Assembly: GCA_001460835.1 (NCBI GenBank)
Contig: CYKH01002113.1
Coordinates: 4,460-30,318, forward strand
DNA: 25,859 bases
Origin: Bodo saltans
Taxonomy: Eukaryota; Euglenozoa; Kinetoplastea; Eubodonida; Bodonidae
Direction of reading: 5' to 3'
The position numbers and the translations under genes were made by a program. Position 1 is the stretch's first letter, and every line of letters begins with the position of its first letter. Below the pieces are notes generated by a model. It was given only the letters and a program-made list of their open reading frames with translations. It had not been told where the DNA came from and ran no database searches. Positions 1 to 9,300 of this stretch are shown here, piece after piece.

Positions 1-348
1 GTGAAGGGCCTGCGCTTCATCCTTGACACTGCGTCGGTGTGCCACGACCTGAACCCCTACATCGCGACGCTGAAGCACGACGGCGCGATGGTGCTGGTTG
101 GCGCGCCTGAGAACCCCCACCCGCCAGTGATCCCGTTTGGCCTGATCTTCGGTCGCCGCACCCTTGCTGGCTCTCTGATCGGCGGCATCAAGGAGACGGA
201 GGAGATGCTCGAGTTCTGCGGCAAGCACAACATCGTGAGCGAGATCGAGCTGATCCAGATCCAGGACATCGAGAAGGCGTATGAGCGCCTGGAGAAGAAC
301 GCCGTGAACGGCCGCTTCGTGATCGACATTGCGTCGCTGAAGCAGTAG
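1..348 (+). CDS. Zinc-dependent NADP alcohol dehydrogenase (cinnamyl-alcohol dehydrogenase type), C-terminal part
   Basis: This is the 3' end of a gene that starts before the window. The 115 visible residues cover the end of the Rossmann (NADP-binding) half and the C-terminal lobe of a medium-chain alcohol dehydrogenase of the cinnamyl-alcohol/YahK type. Hallmarks are the strand ending VLVGAPE (about residues 31-37), the stretch FGRRTLAGSLIGG (about 50-62) and the closing segment NGRFVIDIASL. The family reduces aldehydes to alcohols with NADPH. The catalytic zinc ligands lie in the N-terminal half outside the window. Codon use is strongly biased toward G/C-ending codons, more than in the neighbours, which suggests high expression. 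The true start is not visible. Substrate and compartment cannot be told from this fragment. Confidence 0.88.
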   Translation: MKGLRFILDTASVCHDLNPYIATLKHDGAMVLVGAPENPHPPVIPFGLIFGRRTLAGSLIGGIKETEEMLEFCGKHNIVSEIELIQIQDIEKAYERLEKNAVNGRFVIDIASLKQ

Positions 349-677
349 TGCCCGCGTGACGCGGTGAGCAGATATTGTGCGTGTGCGTGAGTGCCGCGCA
401 GCAACCAACGCAAGATTTGATTAAGGTGGCGAACCCACCACGACGTTCCTCAACCTCCCTGCGGCGGTGTGCACCTGGCGCACTGTCGCCGCGGTGAGTC
501 GACGGCCCCCTCATATTTCATGCCAACATCCCTAACAACCACACTCTCTTTCGAATCACACCTCCGACTAACTAACACTCGACAAAAGTGTTCTTGTTTA
601 TTGTTACCTGTGAGCCGTTTGCTGGGGCTCCCCGATCACTTTTGTGTCTCATTGCTTTTTTTTTAGTTGTGGAAGGA
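349..677 (+). other. Intergenic region between the dehydrogenase and RRP6
   Basis: These 329 bases hold the 3' UTR of the dehydrogenase and the 5' leader of RRP6. No open frame with coding character was seen. Pyrimidine/A-rich sequence at about 505-595 is followed by a clear T-run and AG at 656-666, listed separately. No structural RNA was recognised. Confidence 0.6.
656..666 (+). promoter_or_regulatory. Probable spliced-leader acceptor for RRP6
   Basis: Nine consecutive T residues (656-664) run straight into AG at 665-666, eleven bases before the RRP6 ATG at 678, with no ATG in between. A polypyrimidine tract followed by the first AG is the standard trans-splice acceptor of kinetoplastids. 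This acceptor decides the start: the in-frame extension upstream to 588 has no ATG and would lie before the spliced-leader site. Confidence 0.7.
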
Positions 678-2908
678 ATGAGTTCTGAGTCCGTACCTGA
701 CGCGAAGGAGTTTGTGGAGGCCGCGTTTCAAACGGTGCGCCAGTACTGTACCTTCGCCTCGAGCTTTCCTACCAACGATGATTACGAATACCAAAGTGCG
801 TTTCGTGGCTTTCCCCGCCACGTGACGAAGCATGCGGATGCACTCCTCGACATTATGGATGCGTGCGTTGCTCAGATCCCAAAGAAGCGAAGGATTGTTC
901 TGTCCAGCAACTCCCTTCGTAGTGGAAATGTGTTGCAGGCCGCCCAGCGACACACTGCGATCATGGAGACTGTCGATTCCTTGCTGGAGAACGTTGACCA
1001 CCTGCTGGATGAGGCTCGTGGACAACGGTTGCACGGAGACGAGCAGCTTCAAGTTGCTTTTGGCTCCGCCCTCAACAGCGGTGCGTCTTCTGGCGGGAAG
1101 AGTGGACAGACACAGTCGGCGACAATTCTTCGCCCTCAGTTGACCTTTGAGACACCAGTTGATAACAGCCACGCGAAGTTCCGTGCAACTGTGCACCACG
1201 CCGACGGGAGCACTTCGCTCTGCGACGTCGATACGCACCCCTACGCGGAATTGATTGAGCAGTTTAAAGTTCCCACTCTGCAATTGCTCCCCACCGAAGA
1301 CAAACAGTACCTGCCCTTGGAGACCACACCGTTAACCTTTGTTGAGACTGTGGAGGGCCTCGATGCGTTGATTGCGGCGCTCTCTGCCTGTCGCGAGGTT
1401 GCTGTGGATTTGGAGCATCACGACTTCCGATCATTCCAAGGAATCACTTGTTTAATGCAACTGTCCACGCGATCTGAGGACTACATTGTTGACGTTCTGC
1501 GCCTTCGATCTCACATGCACCGTTTGAACCGAGTGTTTCTTGACACCAACATCCTGAAGGTGTTCCACGGCGCTAAGGAAGATGTGCGCTGGCTGCAGAA
1601 GGATTTTGGTCTCTATGTCGCCAACATGTTTGACACTGGCATTGCGTTGCAGACTCTTCACATGCCACACAGCCTCGCATTCGCTGTTGACCACTTCTGC
1701 GGAGTACGACTGGACAAGAAGTACCAGACAGCAGATTGGCGCATTCGACCAGTGCCCTCAGAAATGATTCACTACGCCCGCCAAGATACGCATTACCTCT
1801 TGTATGTTCATGACCGCCTTAAGGCGTTGTTGCTGCACGCAGAGGGGCGGGCATCCGTGGGGAACCTGCTGGTGCACGTTTACCAGGACTCCCGTCGCCT
1901 TTGTTTGACAAAGTACGAGAAGCCGATGCTGGATGTGGACACCACGTATCGCGAAGCAATGGGCAAGTCCTTAGGTGGTTTGTCTGCAACACAGCTAGAA
2001 GTATTGCGGGTGGTGTTCAACTGGCGAGACCAAGCGGCTCGTGATGCTGACGAAAGTCCTCCAGCGATCATGCACGCATCTGCTATTTTACAGATCGCGT
2101 CGAAACTTCCAACCTCCGCGAAAGAGATCCTTGCGTGCTGTGCCCCAGTCAGCCTGGTGGTTCGCCGTGACATTGGCCAGCTGTGCGAGCTTGTCAAGAA
2201 AACATTGACTGACAATGGAATCGACTGCGAGGCCAATGCCGCCACTCGCTTAGCCTCAGCACGTGCAGCTGGTCGAGTTGATCCTTTTTTTTTTTTTGCT
2301 GAGCACGTCGACGGAGTCCCCCAACAGTGATGTTACTGTCAGCACTGCCTTCACTCCATCGGCATGGTTTCGTGCGATGCAAGCTGTTGAGAACCGCACT
2401 GCTGTTTTTTTTTTCGCTGAGCACGTCGACGGAATCCCCCAACAGTGATGTTACTGTTAGTACTGCCTTCACTCCATCGGCATGGTTTCGTGCGATGCAA
2501 GCTGTTGAGAACCGCACTGCTGCCACAAGCAGTGACCCACTGGTTCCACTTCCAGGAGCAAATATTCTCGCTCGCGTAGCTGCAGCGCAAGAGCAGCAGC
2601 GCCAAGCCAACGCTGCCAAAGCCGCCGCGAAGCTTCTTGGCCCACTGCCAGAGACCTACGGCCGCAACGGCGATGAGAATGAAGAAGACTTGGACGCTGA
2701 CTGCATTCAATTCAGTCGCGAAGAAGAGGCTGCTGAAGGTTTGGAGACTCCTACTGCACCTGGAGCCAGCGATGAGGAAGTGCCGGCTAAGAAGCCTCAA
2801 ACTCTTGAGGACATGACGTCCGTTTATGAAGAGCTCGGCACTGGGCGATCAGGGCGGCGGAAAGCACAGAAAGAACTTGCGAACAAGAAGCGTAACCGAA
2901 ACGAATAA
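678..2908 (+). CDS. RRP6: RRP6/EXOSC10-like nuclear exosome 3'-5' exoribonuclease (frame broken by a tandem duplication)
   Basis: RRP6 is the DEDDy exoribonuclease that works with the nuclear exosome on rRNA, snoRNA and RNA surveillance substrates. From the ATG at 678 the protein has a PMC2NT-like helical N-terminus (about residues 10-60). The exonuclease domain follows, with motif I D244-L-E246 in VAVDLEHHDF, motif II D302 in HGAKEDVRWL, and motif III Y366 and D370 in YARQDTHYLL. An HRDC helical domain (about 435-510) and a low-complexity charged tail come next. All catalytic residues are present. The starting frame stops at 2328-2330, after a 13-T run. The tail continues in another frame to TAA at 2906-2908. 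A 118-bp tandem duplication (2287-2522) and the T-runs cause the break. Removing one copy and one T gives 704 codons, close to the family norm. Identity is secure; the frame break is probably an assembly or sequencing fault. Confidence 0.93.
2287..2522 (+). repeat. 118-bp head-to-tail duplication inside RRP6
   Basis: Copy 1 spans 2287-2404 and copy 2 spans 2405-2522. Each copy begins in a T-run and ends with GCTG. Apart from the T-run edge (a T at 2297 against a C at 2415) I count three differences: GAG/GAA, GTC/GTT and AGC/AGT. All three are synonymous in the frame that encodes STSTESPNSDVTVS. The period equals 1 modulo 3, so the second copy is read out of register with the first. Confidence 0.95.
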
Positions 2909-2909
2909 G

Positions 2910-2945
2910 GAACCTCCCCTTTTCATCCCTGAAAAGGGGAGGTTC
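2910..2945 (+). other. Perfect 15-bp hairpin directly after the RRP6 stop codon
   Basis: The arms GAACCTCCCCTTTTC (2910-2924) and GAAAAGGGGAGGTTC (2931-2945) are exact reverse complements. They are separated by the six-base loop ATCCCT. The hairpin starts two bases after the TAA of RRP6, so it would be in the mRNA 3' UTR. It resembles a bacterial intrinsic terminator in shape, but no T-run follows and the context is eukaryotic. A role in stability, processing or binding of a regulatory protein is possible but not shown. Confidence 0.85.
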
Positions 2946-3320
2946 ATGAACGACGCACTAACGACGTCCAATATTAACACAACAATGGTTGAAGTGCAAT
3001 ATTATTTTGAACTCTGACGCTTTTTTTTTTGACGCCAACACAACTTGTTTGCTTGCTTGTTTGTTTGTTTTTGATGGTCGAGAAACCACTCAAGATTGAG
3101 AGGGTGAGCTCGTGAAAAAAGCGAACATATTGCACATCGCTCTCAAGAAAAAGAAAAGGACAGTTAAAGCGGCAGTTCATTTTCCAGCCAAGCAGTAGCG
3201 TTTACCAGTGTGGTCGAACCCTAATAAACGTTGCCGAAGGACAAAAGTAGCACTGAAGGTACGACCAAAAAAAGAAACACTTTACAACTTCTACGTGTGT
3301 ATTCCATTTGATATCACAAC
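2946..3320 (+). other. Intergenic region between RRP6 and the Sec7 gene
   Basis: This region holds a ten-T run (3021-3030) and a short TTGC/TTTG simple repeat (about 3046-3072). Both are candidate pyrimidine/U-rich processing signals for the Sec7 mRNA. The exact acceptor AG is unclear because several AGs occur between 3073 and 3272. A 13-codon upstream frame starts at about 3076. No other gene was seen. Confidence 0.5.
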
Positions 3321-6300
3321 ATGGCAACACTTGTCGTCGGCGAGTCAATCAACGTCAAAAGTATGTGGATTCCAGCGTTGGACGCAGTCTCAAAAGCTCT
3401 CGAAAAAGCTCGAGCTCTTGAAAGCAACAAGGAACAGCGATATCTCTTACGCCTTGTGTCCACAGAGATTCAGCAACAGCAACAGCTGCTGGCAACAGCA
3501 CCCTCAACTCCACGAGTGACCTCAACATCAACTGCTGTGGCTGCGGCGTCACCGCCAGCTTCCCCGGGGCGACCCACTTCTGCAGGGTCCGTTTCACCGC
3601 AGCGAGGACAGACAGGAGTCACGTCAGCTGCTAATGGTGCGCCTGCCGCTGCAACAACCAGCGGCATCGACGAGCTATCATTCACCATGAATCGTGTGGC
3701 AACAGTTGTGCGTGGCTATTTACTGCACACCCTCGCCCAGAACCGATCCAATCAGCGCATCGTGGAAGCAACGCTAGAGCTTTCACATGCGCTCCTCAAC
3801 AGCGGTGTTCTCCCAGTGGATGCTCAATGGGCACCTGCCAACATTCCGATCCCCTCTACTGTCAATGCATCGATGCTCACGAAAATGCTTGGTACATGGG
3901 GAAGTCGTTCGACGACAACAGAGCCCCATGCCGAGGGTAGTGCGGCACCGCATCCTCCTTCTATTGCGGCGGCAACGATGAATCCCTTCGACGAAATCGC
4001 AACGCTGAACGTGAAGGTGGCGTTGTGCGTCCCGAACCAGGTAGAATCACCAGGACTATACACCGCCATCACCTCGCTGCTCGGTGCGGTCGTACCAGAT
4101 CGGGTCAGCTGTATCGATCGAACATGCCCGCAGCAGACATCGTTCATCCCAAGTGGGTCGTTTATTGGGTTGAGTGGCCCAGCCCTTCAAACGCACGCAT
4201 ACCTGCTCTTTGCTCTTGCTGTCCGTGCCACTACGTCGAACATGCCGACGCTGCTGACGATCGTGAAGGGAGGGCTGTCGAGGCTCATTGGTGCCATCGT
4301 GAAGGAGTTGGATCGGCATCGCTGTCCGTGCCACTACGTCGAACATGCCGACGCTGCTGACGATCGTGAAGGGAGGGCTGTCGAGGCTCATTGGTGCCAT
4401 CGTGAAGGAGTTGGATCGGCATCACAATCGTTCGGTGCGAGGGTCTTCGATGGGCCCTCTCGCCGCGGACAGCACCAACCCCACCCCATCCACTCGCTCT
4501 ATCACTCCTACACCCACCACGTCATCGAATGCACTCAACCAACACTTGCGCAGCAGCAGTGCGGCCCCGCAGCAAGGAGGACGCTATGAACCCGCAACCG
4601 TCACGTTACATCATGATGTTGCCGTATTGATTGGCATTGCCACGTACTTCACGTCTGACACGTTGATGGCTGCGTCAAAAGATGACATCTCGAAGCTGAT
4701 TGCACTTGTTCCCATTTCGTTGACGAGATCCAGCGAATCCCGTGCCCTTTGCCTCACCTACATTTTGCAATTTTTTGTGAATGGTGGCCCAGGGATGCGA
4801 AAGAGCCCCATCCTGCTCCACTGTATTCAACAGACCCTATTCCCAGCGGTGCTGAAGACGGCCTTGTCAAATGAAATCGATGTGTACCGGTTGAGTCTCA
4901 ATATTCTCTACACCCTGTACAATAACTTCTACGCCGAGCTGATGGTTGAGTGTGGTATGTTCTTTCAGCACGTGCTGTTCCAAATCTTAGCATCCCAGAA
5001 TGCGAGCGTGTCGCAAAAAGTTCTTGCCCTAGAAGTCGTGAAGTTGATCGCCGAAGAGCCAAAGAATTTGCTCAACATGTACTTAAACTACGACTGTGAC
5101 ACGAATTCCACCAATGTGTATGAAACGCTTCTCTACCATCTCGACGTCCTCGCAACAGGAACATCAAAGCGAACACGTGGCGGCGATCAAGCAACTTCGC
5201 CTCTTGCCAAGACTACTGGGAGTAGTAGCACTGCGGCGTCCACAGGATCAACGCCCCCTCCCACCGCGGCACGTGTGCCTCAGCTGCAGCGTCTTGCACT
5301 CGACACGCTGCTGTGCATCGCCGAGGCCCACCATCAGTGGGTGGAACGGTTTGTTGAGGGTGGGACGAAACAACCGACCCCATCATATGTTGAGTCGTCC
5401 CCGAGCCCAAACGTTGGGGCTATGTTGAGCGAAGGCGATGTCGACACAAACGATGAAACCACCACCACCACCGCTGCATTGACCACTTCCCTCGCGCCAC
5501 ATTTCGTTGGCCTCGGCGCCATGGACGGCGACGGGGATTTACTCTCGGCGGAACCTTCCTACTCTAATTTCAGCGCATCTACCGTTACCATGAGCGGAAT
5601 GGACCTTTCGCATGTCTTCGACACCAAGAAAAAGAAGCGCCTGACTGAAAAGTTTCTCAAGCTGTTCAATACGGAAAAAAGTGCTGAGCGTGCTCTCGCG
5701 TTCCTAGAAGGAGACGGGCAAGATATCCTCCCCAGCGATGAAACACTGCCGGAGCCGTTAAGTCGTGACAGACGAGCTGCATCATATGCTGTGCTCAAGA
5801 ACACAACGACGAGTTTAGCGAATTCCATGATGACACCAGGAGGAGTACCAGCTGACCTCCCTCAGCTAAGCCCCAAGGCGAGTGATTCCCCCTCTGCACC
5901 GGCTGCAACACCTGCACACCCGCTCCTCGATGAAGCAGCTGAGTTTGCACAACGCGTGGCCGTGCTATGGTATTCGCTAGACGGTTCCTTGGACCGACTT
6001 GTTTTAGGTGATTTCTTTGCCAAAGGCTTCCGAAAAGAGTTACACCAAACGATCTTTAAAATGTGGATCGAGCTTCACGATTTCCGAAACAAGGCCATTG
6101 ACGTGGCGTTGCGTCAGTTTCTTGGCGGCTTTAAGCTCCTAGGAGAAGCGCAGGTGGTAGACAGGACGATGGAGGTGTTCGCGGCACATTATTGCCGCAT
6201 GAACCCTTCCGCGTTCAGTTCGGCGAATACCGCGTTTATTTTGTCTTTCACGATTTGCATGCTGAACACCGATGCCCACAGCATTCATGTGGTTGATAAA

Positions 6301-9300
6301 ATGTCCAAGGAGGCGTTTATCCGGATGAACAAAGGTGTCGATGATGGGAAGGACTTGGACTCAGAGTTGTTGTCATCGATCTACGATCGTATTACGTCGA
6401 AGGAGATCAAACTACGCCCGTTGAAGGCACGATCCCTCGCACACGGTGGTACCATGCACGGCACTCAGACGGGTGCTGCTGCGGCTGTAGGCCGCAAGAG
6501 CAACATTGCGGTCGCGGTGCTGGGCTCGATCCCTATCCTTCGTCGGCTCGTGCCAATAGCTGAGTCGATTGGTGATGCTGTTATGATCCCCGTGGACGCA
6601 GCAGGGAACATCCTCTTCAATACTGCTCAACGAAAGCGCTCTCAGAATTACTCTGCTGAGTTTCATGAAGTGTTCCGAGAAGCCATGTCGATGCTGCGTG
6701 AGCATCAGAACACCATCGGGGAGGGTTCGTTGACCGTGGACACCAACGACAGCGACCACCACCGTCGGCAGGGATCCATCGAAGGTACCAGCACGCCGTC
6801 ACTTAACGGGACTCAGAGTAGTATGATCATGTTTGTAGAAGCAGATAGCCTCGAGCACGCCCTGCCTATGTGGGATTTGACCGTGGAGATTGTCGTTGAC
6901 GCGTTACTCGTCGCTCTCCAAGAAGCGTGTAGTGTTGTCCGCTATGCCACCAAGGACGAGGTGGGCGCAGCAACAGGCGATGATGCAGCGGCGCAACATG
7001 GACTAGGCACGTCTCCACCGCTGGGACCGGAGGGGTCTGTGAGCAACGGCCACTTCGCTGAGACAAGCCCTGGGTACACCGAGGGCATGGCGCGCGTGGA
7101 ACAGTTGATCAAGGGAGTTCTCGTCACCGTTCGCGTCTGTGCAGCACTGGGCGCCCTCCCACACGCGCATCGCCTGCTGGAGCGGCTGTTCCAGCTTTCC
7201 ACTCTCCAGCAGGTGATTACCCTCCAACGGCATGATAAGAAACTTGCCGTGTGCACCGTCAAAGTGAAGCAACGCATCCCATCCGCATGCCTTCGTTGCG
7301 CAGTTGCAGTTCTCGAAGCGCTTGCAGTCAATGGCAACGTGTGCACAGCAGACATGTGGTCCATTGGATATCAAATCGTGTCGTACATCGACGCTCTCTC
7401 TACATTTCTGCGTGAGAATTCTCGCGTCTCCAAAGGCGAAAGTGGAGGGACGTCCCCAACAACCGGAGGCATGTATTCGAGCCGGAGATCGTTGCAGCAC
7501 GCCGTGAGCGTCAACTTGCCAACACCAAACGACGCGATGGCGACGGTTCCCGCGCCTCCAAAGAGTACTACGCTCCCGTCAACGCAGCCATCTGCCTTCG
7601 CCGCAGCCGCTGCGAGTTTATCTTCCGATGCCGCGCAGCCCTCCCACTTTGCCACAGCGGCAGAGTTACAAAAGTGTCAACAGATCCTCGATGACCTCTA
7701 CGCCGTCTCGCCATATCTTCTGTGGGTGGAGCGGCTCTACGACGTGACCAGTGCTTCGTCCCAGTCATTGCTTCAAATGGTAAACGGATTGTGCAAGGTG
7801 TGTGTGGAGGAACTTGAAGTGGGCCGCATCTTTTCCCTCAGCCGGCTAACGGAATTCTGCACGGTGTGCACAACAATCGTGTCGCGTATGCAATGGCGTG
7901 ACTTGTGGGCGAACTGTGAACCACTATTCGTGGCGGCAGGCTCCAAGGACAGCGCTATCGCACTCCAGGCCATCGATGGCCTCAAAGGCATTGCGTACCA
8001 TTATCTTCTCAAGGAGGAACTATCTCTCTACAAGTTCCAAAAAGAGCTGCTTCAACCGTTTGAGCGCATTCTCATGCGGAATAACGAGAAGGACGTCCGG
8101 GTCGCCATCATCCGTGCCGTGCATGACATGATTGAAAACCGCTCTGTTCAACTAGCTAGCGGGTGGAGTGTGATCTTATCGCTGCTCAGTAGGGGTGCAC
8201 TGATTCCTGAACTCGTGCATATGAGTTGGAGTGGGTGCAAGCAGCTTGTCACGCGGCATCTGCCACATCTGTCCGAGTGCTTCCACGATTTTATCTTTTG
8301 TCTGACAAGCTTTGCGAGCAACACTGCGGACGTGCACATTGCGTTTCAAGGCGCATCGTATCTCGTCGCGTGTGGAACGTGGTTGCAGGTGGGTCTTGTT
8401 CCTCTGCCTCCCTGCTTCGAGGAAGACGAGGACGCTGAGGAGGCGGCTGCGCTGAGATCACCGAGCGATAGTACCTCATCTGCACACAAGAGCTCTGTGG
8501 ATGGAGGAGATCGTGATGATGACAACACATCGATAGAAGGCTCCTCGTCATTGAATGGCTCCTCGATGCTGTCCATGGATGACGCCGCCTTAGCCCCGCA
8601 ACACGGCTATGACCTCCTGCAGGCATCCCTCGACGTCCTTGATCCTCCTCGACTGGTCGATGGGCTTGAGGCGTGCACATCAGTTGCTGCAATGCGAGCG
8701 TTATGCGAAGGAGGTGGATGCCACCTCGCACAGTTCTGTGCCTTGTCTCCAGAGGAGTGGCGAACGTGTTGCGTTCCGCCGACTCGTATGCACTTCTCAT
8801 CGCCTGATGAGGAATTGGATGTTATGAAGAGAGTTGTTCGAACTGCCGACCGACTTCGACGTGACGGATCTCAACTTATCCCGAAGTTTGAGGTGCTGTG
8901 CCGAGCCCCGAGACCTCCCATGCCGCTAACGGTTGCTGGGAGCCCAGCGAATTTAGTTCAGCACGACTTCGGATTCTCGATTACTGGAGCTGACTTTGTG
9001 CCGAACTTATCATGCACTGCGGCTGGGTTCGCTGCCACGGCACCGGCAGTCAACCGCACTTGCGCACCTCTGCCCGCGCTGTCATCTACTATGTTTGGCG
9101 AGGGTCCGGTGCAGCGCGTTCTGGAATCCGATGAACCCATCTCGGCAACCCGAAAGCTTGTACGTCCCACCGACTTCACACAGCGCACTGAGTACAACCT
9201 GTGGGCTTCTCTCTTCGAAGGACTTGTGCCCATCATTTTTGCCCATTCCGACACGAGAGCACGACTGCACGCAGTGCGATGCCTCTGGGAGCTCGTACGT

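Noticed and set aside
588-677. In-frame extension of RRP6 upstream of 678
   Set aside because: It begins with GTG, not ATG, and includes the T-run and AG of the predicted splice acceptor, so it would not be in the mature mRNA.
663-1283. Minus-strand open frame of 206 codons
   Set aside because: It is antisense to the start and N-terminal domain of RRP6. No family resemblance was seen, and all confident genes are on the + strand.
2910-2945. Bacterial intrinsic terminator
   Set aside because: The stem is right in shape, but no T-run follows. The surrounding genes are plainly eukaryotic, with spliced-leader-like acceptors.
2285-4423. Programmed ribosomal frameshifting to join the broken frames
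   Set aside because: In each gene the break coincides with a direct duplication. No slippery site plus downstream structure is needed to explain it. The three sites share no sequence motif.
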